A stretch of DNA of 48,256 bases from Slackia sp. GTDB lineage: Bacteria; Actinomycetota; Coriobacteriia; Coriobacteriales; Eggerthellaceae. Below, piece after piece: positions 33,868 to 42,796 of the stretch. The stretch spans positions 1 to 48,256 of the forward strand of contig JAUNDR010000010.1 in NCBI GenBank assembly GCA_030525985.1, in the 5' to 3' direction. Each line of letters begins with the position of its first letter. Positions within the stretch are counted from its first letter, which is position 1. The notes under the pieces were generated by a model, which saw nothing but the letters and a program-made list of their open reading frames with translations, did not search any database and was not told the origin of the DNA. The position numbers were made by a program, and so were the translations under genes.

Positions 33868-34881
33868 TCAGCGACGGTCGTATATCAGCAGATGCTCGAC
33901 CGCCCAGCGCAATGCCGCGGCTCGACGGGTTTTCTGCCTGAGCATCCAGAGCTTTCCCGTTGCCTCGAGTTCGGCATAGAGCGATTTTTCTCGGCCCGGC
34001 GCCATTTCCGTCAAAACAGCCTGTTCGTCTTCGGATGCAATTGCGAGGTTTTGCGTGAAGAACAACGTGTCGAGCGCGATATCGCGCGAGAGCTCGTCGA
34101 ACGCTTCGTCATACAGGGCGTCCTGCACTTCCTGCGGTTTCACTCCATGTGCGATGCGATACTCGCGATAGGTGATGCCTTTCTCGCCGAGTCGGGCAAG
34201 AAAGGCATCTTTTTTTCGAGCGAGGGCATCTCGCAAAAGCGTCTCGGGAATGACGCCGTTCAGACGTGCGCGCAGCGTTTCGGCGACGAACTCCTCATCC
34301 GAGGCGACGGCGGTTTCCTCTGCGCGGCGCTTTTCGGACGCTTTTCGGGATGCGACGGCTTGGCGCTCGTTTTTTTCGCTTCGGGTTTCAGGGCGGTCCG
34401 TTTCGGCGGCGGGGCGCGCTGCTTCGGTCGAAGTTTTCGCGGTGTCCGAAGCCGTTGCGTCCGAACGTGCGGATTCGTGCTCGGCGGGCGAGCCAGCTTC
34501 TTTTCCGCATCGTCGCGTAATGGGCGTTTCCGTATCGAGCAGCATCGCGGGAATCGGGTGCGCCGTTACGCGAAACGAAAACGGCGCATGTTCCGCACAA
34601 TCGGATTCCGCTTCCGTGCGCGGTGCGCCCACGAATGGTACGTCAAGCGTCGCAAGCGCCTTCTCTCCTGCGCGAGCCACGATGGTTTCTTTAAGAAACG
34701 TTTGTATCTCACGTGCGGTCATCAGCTGCTTCGTATATGCACGAACGTCCGATTCGGACCGCTTGAAGATGTGCGCGAGCCGTGCGTAGGCGCTATGAAT
34801 TAGGGCATCGATTTCCTCGGCGCTCAGCGTTACCTCGGCCGAAAAAGGCACGGCACGTTTGTCGAACGCGGATATTTCCAT
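33868..34881 (-). CDS. Trigger-factor-like protein lacking the PPIase domain
   Basis: 337 residues. Residues about 10-120 resemble a diverged trigger-factor N-domain (AEVTLSAEEIDALIHSAYARL, then APFSFRVTAHPIPAML) but without the ribosome-docking GFRxGK signature. Residues about 121-205 are a charged Ala/Ser/Glu/Arg linker where the FKBP-type PPIase would be. Residues about 205-337 match the trigger-factor C-domain (RLNGVIPETLLRDALARKKDAF, EVQDALYDEAFDELSRDIALDTLF). The start at 34881 has AAAGGA about 7 nt upstream; the longer frame is not protein-like. It may be a ribosome-independent chaperone; that is inference. It could also be a very diverged SurA-like fold. Confidence 0.65.
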   Translation of the reverse strand: MEISAFDKRAVPFSAEVTLSAEEIDALIHSAYARLAHIFKRSESDVRAYTKQLMTAREIQTFLKETIVARAGEKALATLDVPFVGAPRTEAESDCAEHAPFSFRVTAHPIPAMLLDTETPITRRCGKEAGSPAEHESARSDATASDTAKTSTEAARPAAETDRPETRSEKNERQAVASRKASEKRRAEETAVASDEEFVAETLRARLNGVIPETLLRDALARKKDAFLARLGEKGITYREYRIAHGVKPQEVQDALYDEAFDELSRDIALDTLFFTQNLAIASEDEQAVLTEMAPGREKSLYAELEATGKLWMLRQKTRRAAALRWAVEHLLIYDRR

Positions 34882-34998
34882 AGCTGGTCCTTTCGCACAG
34901 GCGCTCATCATCCGCCCATTGTATAGCCGTGTTTCCGCCGGTGCGCCGAGTGTATCCCGCATGTTGAAAATCCCGGGCGGCGAAGCGCTTCGGTCATA

Positions 34999-35349
34999 GT
35001 GTTTTTCTTGATGGCATATGTTTTGTTTATCTCGGGGCGTTTTTCGTTTTCGCAGACCATCGATGACATGACGCCTGCGATAGACGTTGTCGTTGTCGAG
35101 GAAGAAGATGCCGACGGGCAGGATTCTTTTGATGAACGTTGTGCCGTCTTGGCCGATCGGGCGAGATTGACGGAGCACGAGAGGGAGGTGTTCGCGTTGC
35201 TCGCCCGCGGGCGCAATGCGCGGTTCATCCAGGAAAACCTGGTCGTTTCGTACAATACGGTGAAAAGCCATGTCAGCCACATCTACGCGAAACTCGGCGT
35301 CCACACGCATCAAGAACTTATCGATCTTGTGGAGCTTGAGGGAAGGTAG
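34999..35349 (+). CDS. Small LuxR-type HTH protein, possibly a regulator remnant
   Basis: 116 residues. The second half is a complete LuxR HTH: LTEHEREVFALLARGRNARFIQENLVVSYNTVKSHVSHIYAKLGVHTHQELIDLVE, very like the C-termini of the multi-span LuxR regulators of this lineage. The first half has one short hydrophobic patch and an acidic stretch, with no receiver or membrane domain. The start is uncertain (GTG 34999, ATG 35011), and no good ribosome site is seen. It may be a free-standing DNA-binding protein or the leftover tail of a 12-span regulator. It is divergent from the trigger-factor-like gene. Confidence 0.6.
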   Translation: MFFLMAYVLFISGRFSFSQTIDDMTPAIDVVVVEEEDADGQDSFDERCAVLADRARLTEHEREVFALLARGRNARFIQENLVVSYNTVKSHVSHIYAKLGVHTHQELIDLVELEGR

Positions 35350-35401
35350 CGAGCGCGAGCGTGCCGAACGCGGGCGCCGAACGCGCCGCCGCTCAGTGTT
35401 C

Positions 35402-35407
35402 TATAAT
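35402..35407 (+). promoter_or_regulatory. -10 element for the M16C peptidase gene
   Basis: A consensus TATAAT 32 nt before the ATG at 35440. A -35 is not obvious, so an activator may assist. Confidence 0.55.
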
Positions 35408-35439
35408 CCTTCGCTACATATTCGTTCGAAGGAGTCATC

Positions 35440-38400
35440 ATGCTCTCATCTCAAGATTTCCCCGTCGGCGCCAAGCTGCACGGGTTCACGGTAGAATCAT
35501 CCGATCCGCTTTCTGAAATAGACGGCTTCGCCCACGTGATGCGCCACGGAAAAAGCGGCGCCCGCCTGCTCTTTTTGCAAAACGACGACGACAACAAGGC
35601 ATTTTCCATCGCGTTCAAGACGCCGCCTGCCGACGATACGGGCGTGTTCCATATCCTCGAGCATTCGGTGCTGTGCGGCTCGGAGAAATTCCCCGTCAAA
35701 GAGCCGTTCGTCGACCTGCTCAAAACGTCCATGCAGACGTTTCTCAATGCGCTCACGTTTCCCGACAAAACCATGTATCCGGTGGCAAGCACCAACGAGC
35801 AGGACCTGATGAACCTGGTCGATGTCTATATGGATGCGGTGCTCAATCCCGCCATCTATACGAAGCGCGCCATTTTCCAGCAGGAAGGCTGGCATTACGA
35901 ACTCGACGGAGCGAGTACTGAAGATGGTGAAGCGGATGGGGAAGGCAATCGGCCGGCTGCTGAAGGGGCATGCGCTGCGGTCGATGCCGAGCGCCTGCGC
36001 TACAACGGCGTGGTGTTCAACGAAATGAAGGGCGCGCTTTCCGACCCCGACAGCGTGCTGTATCACGCGGTGAACAAGGCGCTGTTTCCCGATACGTGCT
36101 ATGCGTTCGAGTCGGGCGGCCATCCGCGCGCCATTCCGCAGCTGACCTACGAGCAGTTCCTCGACGCGCATGCGCGCCATTACCGCCTGGACAACGCCTA
36201 TATCGTGCTGTACGGCAACCTCGACGCCGACCGCATGCTCGCATTTCTGGACGAGCGCTATCTGTCGGCGAGCGAGCCGCGCACCGATGTGGCACCGAAC
36301 GAGGTGGGCGTGCAGGCGCCGTGCGTGGCGACCGACGTCACGGTGCGCATGGACACGGCTCCCGAGAACGCCTGCGTCGGCTTGGGCTACGTCGTCGGCG
36401 AGGCGCGTGATTTCGAGCGCGTGCTGGCGTGCGACGTGCTGCTCGATGCGTTGATGGGAGGCAACGAATCCCCCATGAAGCGCGCGCTGCTCGACGAGGG
36501 ATTCGGCGGCGATGTCACGGCGTATCTCATGGATTCCCAGGCCCAGCCCGTCGCCATGTTCCAGCTGAAGAATGCGAAGCCGGAGAGGGCGAACGCCTTC
36601 ATGGAGGCCGTCGAACGCGAGGCCGCGCGTCTGGTGCGCGATGGGATTCCGCGCGACGTGCTCGAGGCATCGCTTGCCCAGATGGCGTTCGACCTGCGCG
36701 AACGCGACCGCGGCATGGCCGACGGCGTGCCGTTGGCCATGAATGCGCTGGCGGGCTGGCTTTACGGCGACGACATGGCGACGACCTATCTTCGCTATGA
36801 GGACGCGCTCGCCCATATGCGCGCAGGATTGAGCGGCCGTTATTTCGAAGAGACGCTCGAAGCCTTGGTATGCGCGAGCGATCACAAGGCGCTCGTCGAT
36901 CTGGTGACCGGGACAGACGAGGGCGCATCCGAGGAAGAAGCCGAGTTGGCGTGCGCTCTCGATGCGATGGATGACAAGGCGAAGCAGGACGTGCGCGACG
37001 AAGTGGCGGTTCTGCGCGCCATGCAGGAAGCCCCCGATGCTCCCGAGGCCGTGGCGACGCTTCCGCGTTTGCGCGTGAGCGATATCGGGGCCGCCGTTCC
37101 CGATCCCGCCTATCGCGTGCTTGCCGACACGCCTCTGCCGTGCCTTCACCATGAGCTGCCCACGCGTCATATCGACTATCTGTATCTGTATTTCGACGCC
37201 GACGGGCTCGCGTGGGACGACCTTCCGTATGTGACGCTGCTCGGCATGCTGCTCACGCGTCTCGACACCGAAACGCGCACGGCGGCGGAACTCGACGTGC
37301 ATATGCGCACCCACCTGGGCTCGCTGCGCTTTTTCGCCGACGCTTACGCCGACGATGCCGACCCCTCGAAGGTGTCCGTCAAGATGACGGCGGCATCGAG
37401 CGCCCTTTCCGAGGAGCTGGAATATCTGGCGTCCGTTCCGCGCGAAGTGTGGGCGGAAACGAAGTTCGACGACGCCGGCAAGATTCGCGACATCCTGGTC
37501 CAGCGCCGCATCGCCATGGAGCAGTCGTTCATGGGCGAAGGCCACGTGCGTGCCATGAACCGCCTGTCGTCCTACGTATTCAAGACGGGCGTTTTGAAAG
37601 AGCATATGGGCGGGGTCGATTTCTATCGTTTCCTGTGCGATCTCATCGAGCATTTCGACGAGCGCTTCGATGATCTACGCGCCCGCCTGTCCGACGTGCG
37701 CGATCGCCTTTTCACGAAGCGGGGCGCCCTGGCAAGTTTCACCGGTTCGGCAGACGACCTGGAGAAATTCTGGGAAATCGCCGGCGATTTCGGGCTTTCC
37801 GGCGAGTGCGTGCCTTTCGAGGGCGTTGCGCGTCCGTTCGAGCTGGGCGAGAAAATCCCGCAGCCCGAGCCCAAACGCGAGGCGTTCATCGTGCCGGGCG
37901 ACGTGTGCTACGTGGCGAAGGGCGCAGACGTTCATGAGAGGTCTTGCGTCGACGGGGCGTGGACGGTGCTCGCGAATGCGCTTTCCTTCGATTACCTATG
38001 GAACGAGGTGCGTGTGAAAGGCGGCGCGTATGGCGTGGGCTTCCGCCGCACGGCCGAAGGATTCGCCCGCTTCTATTCGTTCCGCGATCCGGGCGTGGAC
38101 GCCACGATCGAGCGCTACGATGCGGCGGGGGAGTGGCTCGCCCATTTCGCTCCGAGCGAAGAAGAGATGGAGGGCTACATTGTAAGCACGGTGGCGTCGC
38201 ATGACGCGCCCGTGAAGCCCCGTCAGGTGGCGCGTCGGCAGGATGCGGCGTTTTTCTGCGGCAAGCCGATCGATCATCGCGAGCGCTTGCGCGACGAGAA
38301 GCTGGCGGCGACGCCCGAAAAGCTGCGTTCGTATGCCGAAGTGCTCGACTGCATCGCGGCCGACGGCGCGGTCTGCGCATTCGGCGGCGAAGAGGTGCTG

Positions 38401-38442
38401 CGCGCTTCGAAGGCCGATTGGGATTTCATCGAGCTGCTGTAG
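35440..38442 (+). CDS. Insulinase-family (M16C, presequence-protease-like) zinc peptidase
   Basis: 1000 residues. The inverted zinc motif HILEH is at 71-75 (His71, Glu74, His75), followed by SVLCGSEKFPVKEPF, which is diagnostic of the M16C/PreP/SYP branch; the downstream metal Glu is likely in FNEMKGALSDPDSVL. The chain has the usual four-domain length. Between residues about 155 and 190 is an acidic Gly/Glu/Asp-rich insert (around GASTEDGEADGEGNRPAAEG) that looks like a disordered loop. No signal peptide, so probably a cytosolic oligopeptide degrader. GAAGGAG is 6-7 nt before the ATG. It stands alone, with its own -10 and a following hairpin. Confidence 0.92.
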   Translation: MLSSQDFPVGAKLHGFTVESSDPLSEIDGFAHVMRHGKSGARLLFLQNDDDNKAFSIAFKTPPADDTGVFHILEHSVLCGSEKFPVKEPFVDLLKTSMQTFLNALTFPDKTMYPVASTNEQDLMNLVDVYMDAVLNPAIYTKRAIFQQEGWHYELDGASTEDGEADGEGNRPAAEGACAAVDAERLRYNGVVFNEMKGALSDPDSVLYHAVNKALFPDTCYAFESGGHPRAIPQLTYEQFLDAHARHYRLDNAYIVLYGNLDADRMLAFLDERYLSASEPRTDVAPNEVGVQAPCVATDVTVRMDTAPENACVGLGYVVGEARDFERVLACDVLLDALMGGNESPMKRALLDEGFGGDVTAYLMDSQAQPVAMFQLKNAKPERANAFMEAVEREAARLVRDGIPRDVLEASLAQMAFDLRERDRGMADGVPLAMNALAGWLYGDDMATTYLRYEDALAHMRAGLSGRYFEETLEALVCASDHKALVDLVTGTDEGASEEEAELACALDAMDDKAKQDVRDEVAVLRAMQEAPDAPEAVATLPRLRVSDIGAAVPDPAYRVLADTPLPCLHHELPTRHIDYLYLYFDADGLAWDDLPYVTLLGMLLTRLDTETRTAAELDVHMRTHLGSLRFFADAYADDADPSKVSVKMTAASSALSEELEYLASVPREVWAETKFDDAGKIRDILVQRRIAMEQSFMGEGHVRAMNRLSSYVFKTGVLKEHMGGVDFYRFLCDLIEHFDERFDDLRARLSDVRDRLFTKRGALASFTGSADDLEKFWEIAGDFGLSGECVPFEGVARPFELGEKIPQPEPKREAFIVPGDVCYVAKGADVHERSCVDGAWTVLANALSFDYLWNEVRVKGGAYGVGFRRTAEGFARFYSFRDPGVDATIERYDAAGEWLAHFAPSEEEMEGYIVSTVASHDAPVKPRQVARRQDAAFFCGKPIDHRERLRDEKLAATPEKLRSYAEVLDCIAADGAVCAFGGEEVLRASKADWDFIELL

Positions 38443-38565
38443 ACGGCGGTATTGCGCGCTCGCCGGCGCACGGCCTTCGGACGGGCTCGCCGTCGCCTTG
38501 CGCGGTGGGCGCGCTTCGGCTGCGAGGTCCGATTCGATCCGCCGTTCTGTCGTTTGTCCGTTGTG

Positions 38566-38598
38566 CCATGAAGCCCGCCGCGCGTGCGGGCTTCATGG
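38566..38598 (+). terminator. Hairpin after the M16C gene
   Basis: A 13-bp perfect stem, CCATGAAGCCCGC (38566-38578) with GCGGGCTTCATGG (38586-38598), without a T run. It sits just before the hisS -10. Confidence 0.6.
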
Positions 38599-38601
38599 TG
38601 C

Positions 38602-38607
38602 TACAAT
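38602..38607 (+). promoter_or_regulatory. -10 element for hisS-aspS
   Basis: TACAAT, 38 nt before the hisS start. The leader would be about 30 nt, too short for a T-box. Confidence 0.45.
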
Positions 38608-38645
38608 ACCTCGTTACGAATAACGCCACGTCGCAAAGGATGACT

Positions 38646-40040
38646 ATGCCTTACAACGCACCCGAGGGAACCGCCGATATGCTTCCTTCCGTCGCGCGCC
38701 TTTGGCGCTCGACGACTGAAACTGCGGCAAAGCTGTTCTCCACGTATGGCTACGAGCCTATCGACACGCCTTTGTTCGAGCTGACGGAAGTGTTCACGCG
38801 CGGCATCGGCGAAGCCACCGATGTGGTGGGCAAAGAGATGTTCGTCGTTCGCAGCGGCGAAAACTACAAGCGCGCCCTTGCCGCCGGCGACGATGCCGGG
38901 CTCAAGGCGAAGCAGAAGCTCTCGCTGCGTCCCGAGGGCACGGCGGGCGTCGTGCGCGCGGTGGTGCAGCACAACCTGGTCGAGCAGGGAGCGGCTCCCG
39001 CGAAGCTGTTCTATGCGGGTCCCATGTTTCGTGCCGAGCGTCCGCAGAAGGGCCGTCTGCGCCAGTTCCACCAGATCGGCGTGGAATGCCTGGGCGCCAC
39101 CGAGCCGACGGCGGATGCCGAGATGATCATCATGCTCATGCGTTTCTTCGAAACCATGGGCGTGCCGGCGAAAAACATGCGCCTGCTCATCAATTCCATG
39201 GGCGACGAAGCATGCCGCCCGGCTTATCGCGAAAGCGTGCGCGCGTTCATCCTCGCCCATGAAGACGAGATGTGCGAGGAATGCCGCCGCCGCGCCGACA
39301 CCAATCCGCTGCGCGCCTTCGATTGCAAGAACGAAACGTGCGCCCATGTCATGGAGGCCGCGCCGAAGATCACCGACCACTTGTGCGATGATTGTCGCAG
39401 CCACTATGAAAGCGTGAAGGCGCTGCTCGATGCGGCGGGCGTTTCCTATGAGGAGGATCCCACGCTCGTGCGCGGCCTCGACTATTACACGCGCACGGTG
39501 TTCGAGGTGCAGGTGACCGAGGGCATGGGGTCTCAAAGCGCCATCGGCGGCGGCGGTCGTTACGACAAGCTCGCCGAATCGGTGGGCGGACGTCCGACGC
39601 CCGGCCTGGGCTTCGCGCTCGGCTTCGAGCGCATGGTGCTCGCCCTTGAAGCCGCAGGAGCTTTGAGCGAGGGTGCCAAACGCGTCGACGGCTACGTCGC
39701 CTGTGTGGACGCCAGCGTGCGTCCCGCAGCGTTCGACCTGGTCTGCGCCGCGCGCGATGCGGGTCTTTCCATCGAGATGGATCATCAGGGGAAAAGCCTG
39801 AAGAGCCAGTTCAAGATGGCGGACAAGATCGGCGCCCGCGTGGTGGTGGTTCTCGGTCCCGATGAGCTCGCCCAGGGCAAGGCGCGCATCCGCAGCATGC
39901 AGAAGCACACCGAGAAACTGGTCGATATCGATGCGGCCAAGCGCCTGCTCTCGCAATTCGGCGGCCAGCGCGTCGGCGATGTCGCGGCGCCGCTGAACAT
40001 AGATACGGTGTTCTCGTTCGAGAATGACGATAAGGAGTAA
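38646..40040 (+). CDS. hisS: Histidyl-tRNA synthetase
   Basis: 464 residues, class II. Begins MPYNAPEGTADMLPSVARLW. Motif 2 FYAGPMFRAERPQKGRLRQFHQIGVE, the His-specific RGLDYYTRTVFEV, and motif 3 GLGFALGFERMVLAL are clear, followed by a C-terminal anticodon-binding domain. Start at 38646, 5 nt after AAAGGA; the ATG at 38640 overlaps that site. It charges tRNA-His. A cysteine-rich insert (about 215-260, CEEC, CAHV, CDDC) may bind zinc. aspS follows after 9 nt, a common arrangement. Confidence 0.96.
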   Translation: MPYNAPEGTADMLPSVARLWRSTTETAAKLFSTYGYEPIDTPLFELTEVFTRGIGEATDVVGKEMFVVRSGENYKRALAAGDDAGLKAKQKLSLRPEGTAGVVRAVVQHNLVEQGAAPAKLFYAGPMFRAERPQKGRLRQFHQIGVECLGATEPTADAEMIIMLMRFFETMGVPAKNMRLLINSMGDEACRPAYRESVRAFILAHEDEMCEECRRRADTNPLRAFDCKNETCAHVMEAAPKITDHLCDDCRSHYESVKALLDAAGVSYEEDPTLVRGLDYYTRTVFEVQVTEGMGSQSAIGGGGRYDKLAESVGGRPTPGLGFALGFERMVLALEAAGALSEGAKRVDGYVACVDASVRPAAFDLVCAARDAGLSIEMDHQGKSLKSQFKMADKIGARVVVVLGPDELAQGKARIRSMQKHTEKLVDIDAAKRLLSQFGGQRVGDVAAPLNIDTVFSFENDDKE

Positions 40041-40049
40041 GAAAGCACA

Positions 40050-41828
40050 ATGACGGATTTCGTTAACGAGTATTGCATGCACGACCATACGTGCGGCCAG
40101 CTGCGTGCCTCCGATGTCGATTCCCAGGTCACGTTGACCGGTTGGGTATGGCACAACCGCGACCACGGCGGACTGATCTTCATCGACCTGCGCGATCGCG
40201 AAGGCTTCACCCAGGTGGTCATCGACCCCGATTGCGTCAGCGCCGATGATTTCGCGGTGGCGGAGCATCTGGGCCGCGAATACGTGGTGGAAATCGCCGG
40301 CAAGGTGCGCGCTCGCGCCGAGGGCACGGTCAACCCGAACATGGCTACGGGCGAAATCGAAGTGCTCGCCAGCGCCGTCAAGGTGCTCAACACTTCGGTC
40401 ACGCCTCCGTTCTCCATCGAAGACGGCATCGAGACCGATGAGACCACGCGTATGAAGTGGCGCTACATGGACCTTCGCCGCCCCGAGATGTTCAATGCGA
40501 TCAAGCTGCGCCACACCGTGGCCCAGGCTATGCGCTCCGCGCTCAACGAACGCGGCTTCATCGAGGTGGAAACCCCCATTCTGGCGAATTCCACGCCCGA
40601 AGGCGCGCGCGACTACATCGTTCCGTCCCGCCCGAACCCGGGCAAGTTCTATGCGTTGCCGCAAAGCCCGCAGCAGTTCAAGCAGATGTTGATGTGCGGC
40701 GGCATCGAGCGCTACTACCAGATCGCACGCTGCTTCCGCGATGAGGACCTGCGCGCCGACCGCCAGCCCGAATTCACCCAGGTCGACATCGAGATGTCGT
40801 TCGTCCAGGGCGAAGATGTCATGGATATGATGGAAGGCGTCATGAGCGAGGTGCTGGCCGCCGCGGGCGTCGAGCACGAGTTCCCGCTGCAGCGCATGCA
40901 GTACGCCGATGCCATGGAATATTACGGTTGCGACCGCCCGGACGTGCGCTTCGACATGAAGCTCGTCAATCTGACCGAGATCGTGCGCGGTTGCGGCTTC
41001 GGCGTGTTCGCCAAGGCCGTCGAGGCGGGCGGCGTGGTCAAGGCCATCAACGCCAAGGGCGCGGGCGACTGGAGCCGCGGCGATATCGACAAGCTTGCCA
41101 ACATCGCTTCCGCCAATGGCGCGAAGGGCATGGCATGGATCGCCTACACCAGCGAAGGCGCCGAGAAGAGCCCCATCATCAAGTTCTTCGACGACGAGAC
41201 CTATGCCAAGATGAAGGAAGCCCTCAATGTCGAGCCGGGCGACCTGGTGCTGTTCGCCGCCGATACCGCCGATGTGGCGAACGCCGTGCTTTCCGCGCTG
41301 CGTCTGCACATGGCCGAGGCGCTGAACATCCCGCGCGAAGGCCATGCGCTTCTGTGGGTCGTCAATTTCCCCATGTTCCGTTACGACGAGGACGAGAAGA
41401 AGTATGCTGCCGAGCACCATCCGTTCACTATGGTGCCGCCCGAGGAGCAGCATAAGATCGAAGAGGCTCCGCTCGAGTGCGGCAGCTATTCGTACGACCT
41501 GGTCATGGACGGCTTCGAGTGCGGCGGCGGCACCATCCGCATCCATACCGCCGAGCTGCAGCGCCGCGTGTTGCGCCGTTGCGGTTTGACCGATGCCGAC
41601 ATCGACGAGAAATTCGGCCACCTCATCCATGCGCTCGAGCTGGGCGCTCCGCCGCACGGCGGCATCGCGCTGGGCCTCGACCGTCTGGTCATGCTGTTGG
41701 CCGGCAAGCAGTCCATCCGCGACGTCATCGCCTTCCCGAAGACGTCTTCGGCATCCGACCCCATGACGGGCGCCCCCAACGAGGTCACCACTCGTCAGCT
41801 CAAAGAGGTCGCGCTGCGCACGCTGTAG
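40050..41828 (+). CDS. aspS: Aspartyl-tRNA synthetase
   Basis: 592 residues, bacterial-type AspRS: N-terminal OB-fold anticodon domain (LTGWVWHNRDHGGLIFIDLRDREG), class II core with PSRPNPGKFYALPQSPQQFKQ and FRDEDLRADRQPEFTQVDIEMSF, an inserted GAD domain in the middle (about 290-420) and motif 3 GGIALGLDRLVMLLAG followed by IRDVIAFPK. It charges tRNA-Asp; whether it also mischarges tRNA-Asn cannot be read here. It is the second gene of the hisS-aspS pair and ends at a strong terminator. Confidence 0.96.
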   Translation: MTDFVNEYCMHDHTCGQLRASDVDSQVTLTGWVWHNRDHGGLIFIDLRDREGFTQVVIDPDCVSADDFAVAEHLGREYVVEIAGKVRARAEGTVNPNMATGEIEVLASAVKVLNTSVTPPFSIEDGIETDETTRMKWRYMDLRRPEMFNAIKLRHTVAQAMRSALNERGFIEVETPILANSTPEGARDYIVPSRPNPGKFYALPQSPQQFKQMLMCGGIERYYQIARCFRDEDLRADRQPEFTQVDIEMSFVQGEDVMDMMEGVMSEVLAAAGVEHEFPLQRMQYADAMEYYGCDRPDVRFDMKLVNLTEIVRGCGFGVFAKAVEAGGVVKAINAKGAGDWSRGDIDKLANIASANGAKGMAWIAYTSEGAEKSPIIKFFDDETYAKMKEALNVEPGDLVLFAADTADVANAVLSALRLHMAEALNIPREGHALLWVVNFPMFRYDEDEKKYAAEHHPFTMVPPEEQHKIEEAPLECGSYSYDLVMDGFECGGGTIRIHTAELQRRVLRRCGLTDADIDEKFGHLIHALELGAPPHGGIALGLDRLVMLLAGKQSIRDVIAFPKTSSASDPMTGAPNEVTTRQLKEVALRTL

Positions 41829-41867
41829 CGATTCGGCTGTATTTCAGTCCGTTTATCAGTTTGTATG

Positions 41868-41903
41868 AAAACGAAGCCCCGATGTGCCGGGGCTTCGTTT
41901 TTT
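41868..41903 (+). terminator. Terminator after aspS
   Basis: AAAACGAAGCCCCG (41868-41881) pairs with CGGGGCTTCGTTTT (41888-41901), ending in a T run. The stretch from here to 42184 shows no gene or structure I can support. Confidence 0.9.
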
Positions 41904-42184
41904 GTCGGCCCTGTCGCGGTTCGTAGTTGATGCGCATCGCTGCGGGCGAATGGCGCGATTCGCATCGTTTGCCGGCATCGAGGTCGTCTCGGGCAGGGAA
42001 ACCATGCGAGAAATCAATCGGAATGCCGTGACGGAGTTTTGCTTTTCCGCGGATGCCCTGCGCGTTTGAGGAGCCCATTTATCGGGAGTGCTCGGTCGAT
42101 GGGGGACGCGAAGCGAGGCGGATTTTCCGCAGCGTTTCGGATGCTTCATCGTGCTGCGCGAGGGCGTGATTCGCCCGTCGAAAA

Positions 42185-42223
42185 CCATCGAGGGCACCCG
42201 TTTTCGACGGATGCCCTCGATGG
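42185..42223. terminator. Terminator hairpin for the PGPGW-type gene
   Basis: CCATCGAGGGCA (42185-42196) pairs with TGCCCTCGATGG (42212-42223), 24 nt beyond the stop of the minus-strand gene. T residues are few, so termination may be partial. Confidence 0.55.
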
Positions 42224-42246
42224 TGCGAGCTGTATGGGTGCTCGCT

Positions 42247-42585
42247 TTACGGCATGACGAGCATCAATAATCCAAGGCCGATAAGCGCGAGTCCCGGTCC
42301 TGGAAGAATGAGCATCGGCAAGCCGATCAGTATGACGCCGACGCCTAGAAGCCTGCGCCCGAGATGAAGTTTGCGCTGCGGAGCCGCTTCTGTTGCCGCG
42401 AAAAAGGAACCGTATCGCGTACGCCCCGTTGTGCTCGGTGCATAGGCGTAAGCGCGTTGCCCGCCCGGGGCGGTGCCGTATCGCGCCCGCGGCTTTTCGT
42501 CGGCGAAACCGGCGGGAACGGCGGTTTTCGTGCCGTCGTTTTCGATGACGTATGCTTCAAACACGGGGGAATCCGTCGTTTTCAT
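42247..42585 (-). CDS. Small PGPGW-like membrane protein
   Basis: 112 residues. The first 75 are hydrophilic with Gly/Ala/Tyr/Arg; the end is a hairpin of two hydrophobic segments, [18 protein letters not shown] and [14 protein letters not shown]. The central LPGPG followed by a hydrophobic run is the hallmark of the PGPGW transmembrane family, whose function is unknown; here Leu replaces the usual Trp. The start at 42585 has AAAGGA 9 nt upstream; the longer frame to 42681 lacks a site. No partner gene is evident. Confidence 0.65.
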   Translation of the reverse strand: MKTTDSPVFEAYVIENDGTKTAVPAGFADEKPRARYGTAPGGQRAYAYAPSTTGRTRYGSFFAATEAAPQRKLHLGRRLLGVGVILIGLPMLILPGPGLALIGLGLLMLVMP

Positions 42586-42733
42586 CGTTCGTCCTTTCGT
42601 TGATGCATCCACTATGCCACGGCGATCTTTCGAACGCGGCTTCGTGCGGGAAGCGTTGCGGCATCGTGGGGCGTTCGTCAACGAAATGTCAGGTCGAGGC
42701 CTCGTTCGGCACGGGTCGCTTCGTCGGCTGCGG

Positions 42734-42739
42734 TATAAT
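42734..42739 (+). promoter_or_regulatory. -10 element for nfo
   Basis: TATAAT, 58 nt before the nfo start codon; no clear -35. Confidence 0.5.
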
Positions 42740-42796
42740 GCGCCGCAATCAATGATACATAATCGGTGCCATTACAACGCGAAAGGCGGTTGCGTC

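Noticed and set aside
38599-38645. A T-box or leader attenuator before hisS
   Set aside because: The space between the -10 and the start codon is only about 30 nt, and no T-box sequence or His-rich leader is present.
38601-41657. A 1018-codon open frame on the minus strand
   Set aside because: Antisense shadow of hisS and aspS, whose motifs are unmistakable on the plus strand.
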